Origin: Primulina eburnea
Taxonomy: Eukaryota; Streptophyta; Magnoliopsida; Lamiales; Gesneriaceae
Assembly: GCF_022965805.1 (NCBI RefSeq)
Contig: NC_133101.1
Span: forward strand, 43,003,642-43,067,641
Reading direction: 5' to 3'
DNA: 64,000 nucleotides
Made by a program: the position numbers and the translations under genes. Positions within the stretch are counted from its first letter, which is position 1. Every line of letters starts with the position of its first letter. Under the pieces are notes generated by a model. It ran no database searches, was not told where the DNA came from, and saw only the letters and a program-made list of their open reading frames with translations. Below, in pieces: positions 32,569 through 44,360 of the stretch.

Positions 32569-34711
32569 TGTAATGCCCGAGAATTATAGAATTGATAAAC
32601 CAAGATTATTAATCTTCATTAACGTGAGACTCGGAAGATATGAGAATGCATGACATGCAATGAAGGAAGAAAATATATGAGGAATTTGGGTTTTGCAAGA
32701 CCGCACCCGCGCCCAGAACAGGAGTGCACCCGCGGTCATGCAATTGTGGATTTTGCAAGAAAGGCCGAAGCCACACCGCACCCGCGGTGTTAGAAGGACC
32801 GCACCCGCAGTGCAGCTACAGTGGGATGACCGCACCCGCGGTAAGAACAGGACCGCACCCGCGGTCGTTAATTTCTGGAAAATGATAAACTGCCGAAGCT
32901 TGAGCGCACCCGCGCTGCTGAACACACCGCACCCGCGGTCATGCGTGTAGCTTGAAAAATGATGCCACGTTTTATGATGTGCATGCAGTATATATATAGT
33001 TGAATGGCACGTTTTATTCCTCAGAAAACTCAGAATAAGGTCAAAGTGTTGGAGAGGATTTCCTTACGCCTTTTAGATTGTGATTTTGAAAGATCCGTCA
33101 ATCAGAATTCAGATCCGACTGCAGTTCTGAGTTCCTTTCGCTACGAGCTACAGAAGGACGTAAGTTTTATTACGTTTAGACAAGATTTGAATTTATGATA
33201 TTGTCAGAACTGAATATGAATCAGATATGATGTTTCTGCTACCGTAGATATTGTATAATTGAGGTCAGATTTCAGAATAGACTGGTTATGCAATTATTAT
33301 GATTTTCGAAAGATATTGACTACGATTTTGATATTAGAATTGTGTATCACTGATTTTGAATATACTGATATTGAGATTATGAGTTCTGGTATTATATCTG
33401 TGATGTTGAGATTGATGGGATATCAAGATTGTATTATTATGCTGTCGAAACATCAGTATATTGATATTCATCAGATTCAGTACTGATTGAGATTGATCAG
33501 ATTCAGTATTGATTTAGACTGTATTGTGATATCGATGACATGAATTAGATTGTATCTTGTTCAAATATTGATCAGATTATGTACTGAGTTGAGTATTGAT
33601 CAGAACAGATTGTGTATTGAGTATTCACTGATATAGCGTATTCGATATTGTCATTTCAGATTTGATATGGACAGATTTGGATACAGGTCATCGTCTTCGT
33701 CAGACAGGGACGACAAAGGTATAATTCATGTGATATTCGGGAAAATGCAACTCAATTGAGATCCCATTTGAGTTTCCCAACAAAATCACATACTAGACTT
33801 ATTGTGGTTTATTTTATGATATGATTATGATACGTTTATAGATGATATATTCATATCTTTTGAGATGATTATGCTTTGTTTACAGATTGTTATTCATTGC
33901 ATTTAAGATAGAGATTCTTGACAGAACAGTCAAACTTCTAGATGTTCGGTGACATCACAACGTAGGGGAAGATTAGTCTCCTGTTGTAGATGTGGATACA
34001 GATCAGGCCGAAGTCTAGGAATAAGACGTACAGTCACCCCGATTGGGAGGGTAGGTGATAGATCGTCATATTCACATCGGGATCCCTAGAGTTATAATTG
34101 AGTCGAGTCTAGACATGATTTTACTAGAACTGCATGCGTTTATGGATGTGGTTTCATAGACTATGAAACCCATTTTTATTGCTTTCAGTCATGATAGCAT
34201 GTTTCTATGGTTTGATTTGAGTTGCATGTTTATCAGATTCGAGTAGCATGCTTATTTTGATTTAATGTCATAGATTATGAAATCTATTGTTTTAATTTTC
34301 TTCATGATAGAATGTTTCATGATTCACATTGTGTATATACATGTTTACCATGTTTTATACTGGGATTTATTCTCACCGAAGTATCCGGCTGTTGTCTTGT
34401 TTTGTATGTGTGCATGACAACAGGTGGTACAAGATCGGGGTCAGAAGATGATGAGAGAAGACGAGTTTAGCGTGGTGATTCCGGACTTATTGTAGACTTG
34501 GTTTAATACTTGAATTTAGTAGTTAAACCTTAGACTAATTTGATATAGAAACATGTTGTACAAGATTTGTATTATTATACTAGTTTGTATAATATATTGA
34601 TTCCATTACCTTCCGCATTTTAAAAGAAAAATTTTTAGACCCGGTTTTATCTTAATTGATAATTAAATCTCAAAGAAGATTAAGAAAAAGATTAGCGTCC
34701 GGGTCCCCACA
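32569..34711 (+). repeat. B-family LTR L2
   Basis: TGTAATGCCCGAG to GGGTCCCCACA, 2143 bp, collinear with L1. Dyad cluster at 32700-32939, TATA box near 32989. It has the 5-base context for a PBS at 34717 directly after it, so it serves as 3' LTR of B1 and 5' LTR of B2. Confidence 0.92.
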
Positions 34712-34716
34712 ACAGG

Positions 34717-34783
34717 TGGTATCAGAGCGATAGATCCTTTAGACTGAGATAGACTGAGATAGCAGGGAATGAGCGGGGTAGAT
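34717..34783 (+). other. PBS (tRNA-iMet) and first part of the B2 leader
   Basis: TGGTATCAGAGC at 34717-34728; the leader is cut by element E after TAGAT and continues at 43170-43406. Confidence 0.88.
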
Positions 34784-36531
34784 TGTGGGGACCCGGGTTC
34801 TAACTCAATTCTTTTGGGATTTATTGGATCTTTGCTCGAAAATGTGGGTCAAAATTTTGCTTTTTAATATTAAATCAAATGTAAACATAAAGCATGTCAC
34901 TATTATTTAAACAACCATAATGTACATACACATCTGTCTGATATAAACATACACGATTGTCTAAAAGTTCCGTACAAGTCTAGTACAATAACAAGTAGTC
35001 TGCTTCTACACCCGGCATCGACACACTATAAACTCTCTCTTCAACGACGTGACCCTGTACCTGCTCCACCTGTTGTCAAGTACACATACAGACAAGACAA
35101 CAGCCGGATAACTCCGGTGAGAACAAATCCCAGTATAAAACATGTATGCATGCAATGTAATAAATCATACACCAATGCATAGCATATATCAATGCACATG
35201 AATATAAAATCTACAACATGTAAAGGAATACAAATCTGTATTCAACGTCTAGTTTTTGACTCGATTCTCTAATCTAGGGATCCCGGTGTGAATAAGACGG
35301 TCTGTCACCTACCCAACCACTCGGGGTGACGGTACGTCTTATTCCTAGACTTCGGTCAACTCTGTATCGAGGGTCTACACATAGAGTAAATCTGCTCCTG
35401 TGCGTCGATACACCGAAACGTCTAGTTTTGGCCGATCTGCCAATATCTCCTATCTCAAGACTCGAATATAAATCAATAAACAAGACATTACATAATCAAA
35501 TGTAATAACAATCTAGTATGTGATTTAGGGAAACTCGTATCAAATCTGAATCGAGTTGTGCAATCCCGTGACCACATGAATTATACCTTTCTTGTCGAAT
35601 AGTCGGTGTCGTAGTCGAAGTCTTGTGTTCACAATAGCCAATACAAATCTGAAATGGCATAATCAATGTGCTATATATATCAAAACACAACTCAAACAAT
35701 CTTGTGCAATTCAATAATCAGTCTCGGTATAAAATCAACGGCATAACGACGTACTTCTTCCATACCGATAACTCAACAACACTAAGCTCAATATCAACAA
35801 TTCATAATCTCATCAAAACGCAATATCATACTGAAATTATTCCATCTCAACTCAATAAATATGCTGAAATCTCATATTAATCGCATACGATATCTGATCA
35901 TTAAACCGTTTACGGTTCTGCCATGTCAATGAGCTCAAGAACACACATTTACAAGCATATCAGAATTTCCCCAACATGTAATCTTCCAAACATGTTGAAA
36001 CTGAAAGATACTTACATCCTCTTGTAGCCTTCGTAGCAAGGAACAAGAATATCTATTTGAATCAAAGTTTGGATGTATGAATCTTACCAATTCACAAGCG
36101 CAACACCTAAGGAATTGAAGTTTCTCCCTTAGTCCTCTCGCTTCTCAGCTGATGGAAACGGTAAAAATGAAGACTCAGCACAATTAAGTATATATACCAT
36201 GCCATGTGTCAAGACAAGAAACAAAGGTGGCATTCTCGCATGCAGCACCGCGGGTGCGGTCTTTTGGTACCGCGGGTGCGCTCATGCTTCGGCAGACCTT
36301 TCCTTTTCTGAAATTCATCGACCGCGGGTGCGGTCTCTGCAAGACCACGTGTGCGGTGATGCTACGGCCAAACTTCATAATTCTGAATAATACACCGCGG
36401 GTGCGGTCTTGTCTGAGACGCAGGTGCGGTATGGCTTCGGCCATTCTTTCAAAAATTCTCATTTTTATGTCATGCATTCTCACCTCTTCAAATCTAACAT
36501 CAATGACAACTGATAATTCTCGAGCCTTACA
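34784..36531 (-). repeat. 3' LTR of element E
   Basis: Plus strand TGTGGGGACCCGGG to GAGCCTTACA. It holds CTGTTGTC...GACAACAG and CCGGA-TAAC-TCCGG near 35070-35130, AATAAGACG...CGTCTTATT near 35291-35343, a TATA box near 36189-36195 (minus), and a dyad cluster of ACCGC-GGGT-GCGGT from 36247 to about 36430. Confidence 0.94.
36247..36430. repeat. GC-rich dyad cluster in the E LTR, repeated in the other LTR
   Basis: Dyads of the type ACCGC-GGGT-GCGGT, with variants. The equivalent cluster is at about 42887-43070. The nearest dyad begins about 51 bp from the TATA box, the same distance as in the B LTRs. Confidence 0.9.
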
Positions 36532-36568
36532 TTCTCCCCCTCTTAGACATGAGTTCGTCCTCGAACTC
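36532..36568 (-). promoter_or_regulatory. Polypurine tract and pre-PPT stem-loop of element E
   Basis: The minus strand reads GAGTTCG-AGGA-CGAACTC (36551-36568), then CTAAGAGGGGGAGAA before the LTR start TGTAAGGCTC. Same layout as in A2, B, I and H. Confidence 0.88.
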
Positions 36569-36632
36569 GTAAGCAGTTAATAATGCAAGTATATACAAAA
36601 CAGTATAATCAAAACTGAAAGGAATACTTACA

Positions 36633-38717
36633 TCATATGAATAGCTCGGGGTGTTTCTGTCTCATATCCGATTCTGTCTCCCAAGTTGCTTCCTCGATGC
36701 CATGACGACTCCACTGAACCTTCACAAGCGGAAAGGTCTTGGTTCTAAGCTGTTTCTCCTTCCGATCAAGAATTTGTATCGGTCTTTCCACATAGCTCAG
36801 AGTCTGATCTAATTCGGCTTCGTCAGGCTGAATGACATGAGAATCATCTGGCATATATCTACGTAACATCGATACATGGAATACATCATGAATGCCAGAT
36901 AATGCTGGAGGAAGAGCAAGTCTGTAAGCTCGATTGCCAATCTTCTCAAGAATCTCATATGGACCGACGTATCTAGGAGATAACTTTCCACGCTTGCCAA
37001 ATATGACGACGCCTCTGAAGGGTGAAATTTTCAAAAATACTCTGTCTCCCTGCCCAAATATCAACGGTCTGCGTCTGATATTGGCGTATTTCGCTTGCCT
37101 ATCCTGTGCCGTCTTCATTCGCTTTTGAATGATCTTCACTTTCTCGGTCATCTCATGAATCATATCAGGCCCCAACTTTGGTACCTCAGAGATATCATCC
37201 CAGTACAACGGAGATCTGCACTTCTTTCCGTATAAAGCTTCGAACGGTGCCATCTCAATGCTAGTCTGATAGCTGTTGTTTTATGAAAATTCACACAACG
37301 GAAGTGAATCTTGCCAACTAGTACCAAAGTCTAGTACTACCGCTCTTAGCATGTCCTCTAAAGTCTGGATAGTCCGCTCTGACTATCCGTCTGTCTGAGG
37401 ATGATAAGCAGTGCTCAGGTGTAAAGTCGTACCCAAAGCCTGTTGCAAACTGTGCCAAAAATGAGAAGTAAATCGTGGATCACGATCTGATACGATCGAC
37501 TTAGGCACACCGTGCAATCTGACGACCTCTCTGACATACAACTCTGCCATCTGATCGTGTCGATAGGTCATTCTGTATGGAATAAAGCACGCTGATTTGG
37601 TCAATCTATCTATCACAACCCAAATCGCGTCACAGCCTCGCGAAGATCGAAGTAACTTCGTCAGGAAATCCATGGAAATGTGATCCCATTTCCATTCAGG
37701 AATAGACAAACTCTGAAGTAAACCTCCGGGCTTCTTTCTTTCTGCTTTCACCTGCTGGCAATTCAGGCATTTAGACAAAAATTCTGCAATGTCTGTCTTC
37801 ATCCGCTTCCACCAGAATTGCGTCTTCAAATCATTGTACATCTTCCTGCCACAAGGATGAATACTAAACCGACTACAGTGTGCCTCTGCCAGGATCTGTC
37901 TTCTCAAATCGGGAGCATCTGGCACTACTAGACGGTTATTCACATACAGAACAGAATCTCTAACCTGATACTCTGATATATGACCAGCTCTGACCATATC
38001 AATCGATTTCTGAACGCTCGGATCAGTTCTCTGCGCCTCTTTGACCCTCAAAATCAAATCTGGCTCAATCTGAATCGTAGCAAGTCGCAACGGTCTACTC
38101 TCTGTATCAAATGTCAATCGAGACAAGCAACAATCCTCTACTAAATTCGATACACCTACTGTCGACAAGGAAAGCGCACATACCTTTCGACTTAAGGTGT
38201 CTGCCGCTGCATTCGACTTCCCTGGATAGTACTTGATCTCGCAATCAAAATCTTTCAGCAGATCAAGCCGTCGTCGCTGCCTCATGTTCAACTCTGACTG
38301 AGAAAAGAGATACTTCAGGCTCTTATGATCGGAATAGATTTCAAATTTCTCGCCATATAGATAATGGCGCCAGATCTTCAAGGCAAAGACAATCGCCGCC
38401 AATTCAAGATCATGAATCGGATAACGAGTCTCGTGCGGCTTCAGCTGTCTAGAGGCGTACGCTATCACGTGCCCTCGCTGCATAAGAACACATCCTAGCC
38501 CTCTGTGAGATGCTTCACAATATACAACAAACTCACCTGTACCTGAAGGAATCTTCAAGACATGCGCACTAGTTAGCCTCTTCTTCAACTCCAGAAAACT
38601 GGCTTCACAATCTTCGGACCACACAAATGGCATGTTCTTTTGTGTCAACTGGGTGATAGGCTTCGCTATACTGGAGAAATCTCGGATAAAACGACGATAA
38701 TACCCGGCTAGACCCAT
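36633..38717 (-). pseudogene. pol: RNase H and integrase with chromodomain of element E
   Basis: The segment 37383-38717 begins [20 protein letters not shown] (end of RT), then RNase H with [36 protein letters not shown] and NAAADTLSR. Integrase starts with the zinc-binding [16 protein letters not shown] and CLNCQQ, then [10 protein letters not shown] and [11 protein letters not shown] stop replaces the codon before SERTI, next to the catalytic Glu. A second stop near 37279 precedes MAPFEALYGKK (36633-37253), which carries the C-terminal domain and the chromodomain-like VQWSRHGIEEATWETES. The first RNase H acid reads Glu where relatives have Asp. Confidence 0.92.
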
Positions 38718-39437
38718 GAAACTGCGTATCTATGGTACAGAAGTCGGTCTCGGCCAACTGATCACAGCCTCAACTTTACTCGGATCTACCGCAATACCAT
38801 CTCCAGATATAATGTGCCCCAGAAAGACAACATGTTTCAGCCAGAATTCGCACTTGGACAATTTGGCGTATAACTGCTCTTTTCTCAAAGTCTGCAATAC
38901 AATCCTCAGATGATCTGCATGTTCAGTCAGACTTTTCGAATACACCAAAATATCATCAATAAACACAATCACAAAATCGTCTAAATATCTCTGAAAGATG
39001 CGGTTCATCAAACTCATAAATACCGCGGGTGCATTCGTTAAACCAAAAGGCATAACGATAAACTCGTAGTGCCCATACCTGGTCCGGAATGCAGTCTTCG
39101 GAATATCAACGTCTCTAACTCTGAGCTGATGATACCCTGATGTCAAATCAATCTTCGAGTATACAGAAGATCCCTGTAACTGATCAAACAGATCGTCGAT
39201 GCGAGGCAAAGGATACTTGTTCTTCACTGTTGCCTTGTTCAACTGTCTGTATCAATACATAACCGCATCGAACCATCTTTCTTCTGAACAAATAGCACCG
39301 GAGCACTCCAAGGAGATACACTGGGTCTGATATATCCCTTGGACAGAAGGTCTTCCAACTGTGCTTTCAACTCTTTCAACTCTATATCGGTGCCATCCTA
39401 TATGGAGCTCTCGAGATAGGAACACTGCCTGGCACAA
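38718..39437 (-). pseudogene. pol: Reverse transcriptase of element E
   Basis: 38730-39242 covers [48 protein letters not shown] and the catalytic FIDD in [10 protein letters not shown], then [15 protein letters not shown] stop at about 38730 (after RPTSVP) divides it from the next piece. Upstream, 39252-39437 is the RT start in a shifted frame. At least two frameshifts and one stop. Confidence 0.9.
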
Positions 39438-39440
39438 AAT

Positions 39441-40281
39441 CTATGCGTAATCTACCTCTCGAACTGGAGGCAACTCCGGAATCTCATCAGGGAAAACATC
39501 TGTAAATTCGCAAACCACTGGCAGATCTGCCAATGCTGGGGTCGACTTCAGTAGATCTACTGAATATACGAGAAAGCCCTCTGCTCCTCTCTGAAGCAAT
39601 CTACTCATAGTCAGAGCAGATACTAAGGGAATCCGAGATCTGGAACCCTTTCCGTAGAATTTCCACTCATCTGTCATTTCGGGTCTGAATCTGACAATCT
39701 TGTGGAAACAATCTACAGTGGCCATGTACTTGGTTAACATATCTATGCCAACTATACAATCAAAATCAGCCAAACCAAGTACTACACAATCTAGATCAAT
39801 CTCATGTCCCTCAAACTGAAGCATACAGTGTCTAAAAGTATTCACAGGATATCAAACCACTTCCCAACGGAGATGTAATAGACACTACAGTAGACATCGA
39901 CTCGACAGGCAATGAATATCTCAATGCAAAATGTTCAGATATAAATGTATGGGATGCACCCGTGTCTATCAACACATATGCAGGATAACCGCAAAGGAAA
40001 CAGTTACCTGCAATGACATCGTCTGGTGCCTCCTGCGCCTGCTCCTCTGTCAGCGCAAACACCCTAGCCTGCTGTCTGGGAGGTTGACTCACTGTCTGAC
40101 TACCTCTTGGTCTCTGCTGGGTCTGTGTAGGTGGTGGCTGGAAAGAGTGTACAGAGGATGCCTGTCTTTCCATCTGTGGCACTGGTGCTGATGACCCTGT
40201 ACTTTGGAATCGTTGTGCAATTCTCTGGGGACAAACTCTGGCAAAGTGTCCCTGTTGCCTATAGATGTTGCAGCGTCCCAT
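39441..40281 (-). pseudogene. pol: Nucleocapsid end and protease of element E
   Basis: 39832-40281 contains the second zinc knuckle as CNIYRQQGHFARVC, in which the second Cys is Tyr. Then comes a Gln/Pro-rich linker, RVFALTEEQAQEAPDD and the protease box VLIDTGASHTFISEH. After a frameshift near 39840 the protease continues as CMLQFEGHEIDLDCVVLG, FDCIVGIDMLTKY and FLVYSVDLLKSTPALADLP. It serves as the reference for recognising the decayed pol of B. Confidence 0.88.
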
Positions 40282-40339
40282 AACTCCTTGACATTGCTCC
40301 GTGGCATGTCACCCTCCGCACGAACTGCAATATGCGCCA

Positions 40340-41155
40340 CTATAATCTGAACCATGAGCCTCTCTGTCGAGATCCACTTGAGCTCGATGAACTACTCCCG
40401 GATTTCTTAAACTGCTTGCCCTTAGCCTTCAGAAATTCCTTCTTGCCGCTACTACTGGATCCACTGTCAAATCGAGGAGGAGGTGGTGGAAACTGTACGG
40501 TAGTGGGCTGTGGCTGTCTCTGCCCCTGAACACTGTAAGAAGCGCCTCGCTGCCTGATCAGGCCAGCCTCTGCTCCCTTCGCTCGGTTCAGTGCCTCTGA
40601 AAAAGTATTAGGCCGTCCCGTGTTCACCAAGGTAAAGACATCTGGATTCAACCCGTTGATGAACTGATCGGCCACTGCCTCGTCGTTCCCTGCCACATGA
40701 GGTGCAAATCGTAGCAATGCAGAAAATTTAGCAACATACTCCTCGATGTTCCACTGTCTCTGTCTCAGATTCGCAAATTCAGCTCCTTTATCTTTTCGGT
40801 AGGAGACGGGGAACAAGCGCTGATAAAACTCATCCTTAAAGACTTTCCACGTAATGTCAATGCCTCGGTGCTCCAAGGCTCTCTTCGCAGTCAACCACCA
40901 GCTCTTTGCAATCTCTTGCAGCTGATGCCCTATCAATTTCACACGTCGCTCATCAGAATATGCCAAAGACTCAAACAACATCTCGATATCATCAAGCCAG
41001 CTCTCGCACTCTACTGCACTCTCTGTGCCCTTCAGCGTAGGAGGATGGAAAGACTGAAATCTCTTCAGTAAGGTCTCCATCGGCGTAGCGGTGACATCCA
41101 TCTGTGCACCTGATGTGCTACCCTGCTCTGGCTGTGGTATACGTCTAGGCGGCAT
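40340..41155 (-). pseudogene. gag: Gag of element E
   Basis: The ATG at 41153-41155 gives MPPRRIPQPEQGSTSG; an open frame reaches 15 bases further up but the MPPRR start is the family one. The capsid-like part has WLDDIEMLFESLAYSDERR, QEIAKSWWLTAKRALEHRG, FYQRLFPVSYRKDKGAEF and FINGLNPDVFTLVNTGRP. A Pro-rich stretch and a Lys/Ser-rich basic stretch follow. The frame ends at 40340 just before the first zinc knuckle, and the rest of gag continues in another frame. One frameshift is enough to explain this. Confidence 0.9.
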
Positions 41156-41399
41156 AAATCTGATTATCAAACTGATTAGTACACAATCAATATCGTCTGT
41201 CTCAGCCCACCTCTGATCATATACCTCTGATCGAGAATCGGTTCTGATTCAGGCTTGACGAGTATATGCTGTAACTCAACTATGATACAATACTACATAT
41301 AATAGGGAAAGCAATAAATCATGCTAGCACGTCAAAAACAAGGAAGATGACTCGATCTACCCCGCTCATTCTAATCTATTTCAGTCTACAGAACCTACG

Positions 41400-41411
41400 G
41401 CTCTGATACCA
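41400..41411 (-). other. Primer binding site of element E (tRNA-iMet)
   Basis: The plus strand GCTCTGATACCA is the complement of the tRNA-iMet PBS. It lies five bases inside the 5' LTR; the leader to the gag ATG is about 245 bp with nothing else seen. Confidence 0.9.
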
Positions 41412-41416
41412 CCTGT

Positions 41417-43164
41417 TGTGGGGACCCGGGTTCTAACTCAATTCTTTTGGGATTTATTGGATCTTTGCTCGAAAATGAGGGTCAAAATTTTGCTTTTTAA
41501 TATTAAATCAAAGGTAAACATAAAGCATGTCACTATTATTTAAACAACCATAATGTACATACACATCTGTCTGATATAAACATACACGATTGTCTAAAAG
41601 TTCCGTACAAGTCTAGTACAATAACAAGTAGTCTGCTTCTACACCCGGCATCGCCACACTATAAACTCTCTCTTCAACGACGTGACCTTGTACCTGCCCC
41701 ACCTGTTGTCAAGTACACATACAGACAAGACAACAGCCGGATAACTCCGATGAGAACAAATCCCAGTATAAAACATGTATGCATGCAATGTAATAAATCA
41801 TACACCAATGCATAGCATATATCAATGCACATGAATATAAAATCTACAACATGTAAAGGAATACAAATCTGTATTCAACGTCTAGTTTTTGACTCGATTC
41901 TCTAATCTAGGGATCCCGGTGTGAATAAGACGGTCTGTCACCTACCCAATCACTCGGGGTGACGGTACGTCTTATTCCTAGACTTCGGTCAACTCTGTAT
42001 CGAGGGTCTACACATAGAGTAAATCTGCTCCTATGCGTCGATACACCGAAACGTCTAGTTTTGGCCGATCTGCCAATTTCTCCTATCTCAAGACTCGAAT
42101 ATAAATCAATAAACAAGACATTACATAATCAAATGTAATAACAATCTAGTATGTGATTTAGGGAAACTCGTATCAAATCTGAATCGAGTTGTGCAATCTC
42201 GTGACCACATGAATTATACATTTCTTGTCGAATAGTCGATGTCGTAGTCTAAGTCTTGTGTTCACAATAGCCAATACAAATCTGAAATGGCATAATCAAT
42301 GTGCTATATATATCAAAACACAACTCAAACAATCTTGTGCAATTCAATAATCAGTCTCGGTATAAAATCAACGGCATAACGACGTACTTCTTCCATACCG
42401 ATAACTCAACAACACTAAGCTCAATATCAACAATTCATAATCTCATCAAAACACAATATCATACTGAAATTATTCCATCTCAACTCAATAAATATGCTGA
42501 AATCTCATATTAATCGCATACGATATCTGATCATTAAACCGTTTACGGTTCTGCCATGTCAATGAGCTCAAGAACACACATTTACAAGCATATAAGAATT
42601 TCCCCAACATGTGATCTTCCAAACATGTTGAAACTGAAATATACTTACATCCTCTTGTAACCTTCGTAGCAATGAACAAGAATATCTATTTGAATCAAAG
42701 TTTGGATGTTTAAATCTTACCAATTCACAAGCGCAAAACCTAAGGAATTGAAGTTTCTCCTTTAGTCCTCTCGCTTCTCAGCTGATGGAAACGGTAAAAA
42801 TGAAGACTCAGCACAATTAAGTATATATACCATGCCATGTGTCAAGACAAGAAACAAAGGTGGCATTCTCGCATGCAGCACCGCGGGTGCGGTCTTCTGG
42901 TACCGCGGGTGCGCTCATGCTTCGGCAGCCCTTTCCTTTTCTGAAATTCATCGACTGCGGGTACGGTCTCTGCAAGACCGCGGGTGCGGTGATGCTACGG
43001 CCAAACTTCATAATTCTGAATAATACTCCGCGGGTGCGGTCTTGTCTGAGACGCAGGTGCGGTATGGCTTCGGCCATTCTTTCAAAAATTCTCATTTTTA
43101 TGTCATGCATTCTCACCTCTTCAAATCTAACATCAATGACAACTGATAATTCTCGAGCCTTACA
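41417..43164 (-). repeat. 5' LTR of element E
   Basis: 1748 bp, same length as the 3' LTR with scattered substitutions. Plus strand TGTGGGGACCCGGG to GAGCCTTACA; dyad cluster at about 42887-43070. Confidence 0.94.
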
Positions 43165-43169
43165 TAGAT

Positions 43170-43406
43170 TGAATTTTCTTTCCCTGCATGTGATTTCTAG
43201 CATGAGAATTATTTAATATTGACTTATATTGTGGGTGCTAGCATGATTTATTGCTTTCCCTATTACATGTTGTTTGTTATCTGAGTTGACTAAAACATGT
43301 AATTACCAAGACTGAATCAGAACCAAGTCTGAATCAGAGGTACATGATCAGAGGAGGGCTGAGGCAGATTATATAGATTGTGTATTAATTTGTTTGATAT
43401 TCAGAT
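43170..43406 (+). other. Second part of the B2 leader
   Basis: Continues the leader cut by E at 34783, with the same text as 12420-12661 of B1. No ORF; leads to the gag start region. Confidence 0.88.
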
Positions 43407-44360
43407 ATACCGCCTCGGAGAATTCCAGAAAGGGATAGTACTTTGTCTGAACAGATATATGCATCCGAAACTCAGATAGAAGTAAAGATGAAAGAATTTC
43501 AATTATTACAGCCGCCGATTCTGAGTGGTTTCGAGATATCTGAAGATGGTCAGAACTGGTTTAATGATATGGAAATACTGTTCGATTTACTTGACTGTAC
43601 AGGTGAACAGAGAGTTAAAATGGTGCCTTATCAGCTACGAGAAGCCGCCAGGAATTGGTGGATTACCAGTAAAAGAATGTTGGAACAGAGAAGTACAGTG
43701 ATTTCGTGGGAAATATTCAGAACTGAATTTTATCGAAGATTTTTCCCAGCCTCGTACCAAGAGGACAAGAAAGTAGAGTTTGAGAATTTGAGCCAAGGCC
43801 CATTGAATATTGATGAATATATTGCTAAATTCTCTACTTTACTGCGTTTTGCTCCTCATTTAGTTGGAAATGATGAAGATATAGTGAATCAGTTCATCAG
43901 AGGGTTGAATTCGGAGGTAGTTGCATTTATTAATCTGCAGCGACCTTACCATTTTGCTGATATCTTGAGTAGAGCGAGTAGAGCTGAGGCGAGTCTGATT
44001 AGACAGCTAGGGAGGTTGTGTGTGAAACAACCCCAGACACAGCAATCCCCTCTCAGATTTGATCGTGGCAGTAAGAGTGGGAAGCAAGATTTGCTGAAAG
44101 CTCGAAAGAAGCCATTCAAGAAGTTAGGGAGTAGTTCCTCTAGCTCAAGTGGTTCCAGTCCAAGTCATACTGAAGTCTATTGCAGGACTTGCGGAGGGAG
44201 ACATTCCTCAGAACAATGCCAAGGAGTACTTGGTAGATGCAATATTTGTAGACAGCCTGGACATTTTGCGAAAGTCTGTCCACAAAGAGGTTCCCGCAGA
44301 TTTCAGGGAGCTGGACCATCTGGTGGTAGTGACCGAGGAACAGACCCAAGAGGCACTTGA
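43407..44360 (+). CDS. gag: Gag of internal region B2, best preserved of the array
   Basis: The frame is open from ATA-CCG-CCT-CGG (43407) to the stop at 44360, about 317 codons. In element E the equivalent codons read ATG-CCG-CCT-AGA (MPPRR), so the start codon seems changed from ATG to ATA; an in-frame TGA lies four codons upstream. The first in-frame ATG lies near 43489 (MKEFQLLQPPILSG). Capsid-like motifs are WFNDMEILFDLLDCTGE, REAARNWWITSKRMLEQRS, FYRRFFPASYQEDKK and FIRGLNSEVV. Two knuckles follow: CRTCGGRHSSEQC and CNICRQPGHFAKVC. It stops shortly after, with no protease frame. Intact but with a doubtful start. Confidence 0.8.
   Translation: MPPRRIPERDSTLSEQIYASETQIEVKMKEFQLLQPPILSGFEISEDGQNWFNDMEILFDLLDCTGEQRVKMVPYQLREAARNWWITSKRMLEQRSTVISWEIFRTEFYRRFFPASYQEDKKVEFENLSQGPLNIDEYIAKFSTLLRFAPHLVGNDEDIVNQFIRGLNSEVVAFINLQRPYHFADILSRASRAEASLIRQLGRLCVKQPQTQQSPLRFDRGSKSGKQDLLKARKKPFKKLGSSSSSSSGSSPSHTEVYCRTCGGRHSSEQCQGVLGRCNICRQPGHFAKVCPQRGSRRFQGAGPSGGSDRGTDPRGT

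Larger units (their letters stand above)
34784..43164 (-). mobile_element. Element E: complete Tekay/Del-type chromovirus nested in the B2 leader
   Basis: Two 1748-bp LTRs (34784-36531 and 41417-43164) and the 5-bp duplication TAGAT (34779-34783 and 43165-43169) give exact ends, total 8381 bp. The minus strand carries PBS, gag, protease, RT, RNase H, integrase with chromodomain, and PPT, the full Ty3/gypsy set. LTRs differ at scattered positions, for example AAAATGTGGG versus AAAATGAGGG. The coding region has several stops and frameshifts, so it is a relatively recent but dead copy. It is the best preserved pol of the Tekay type in the window. Confidence 0.95.
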
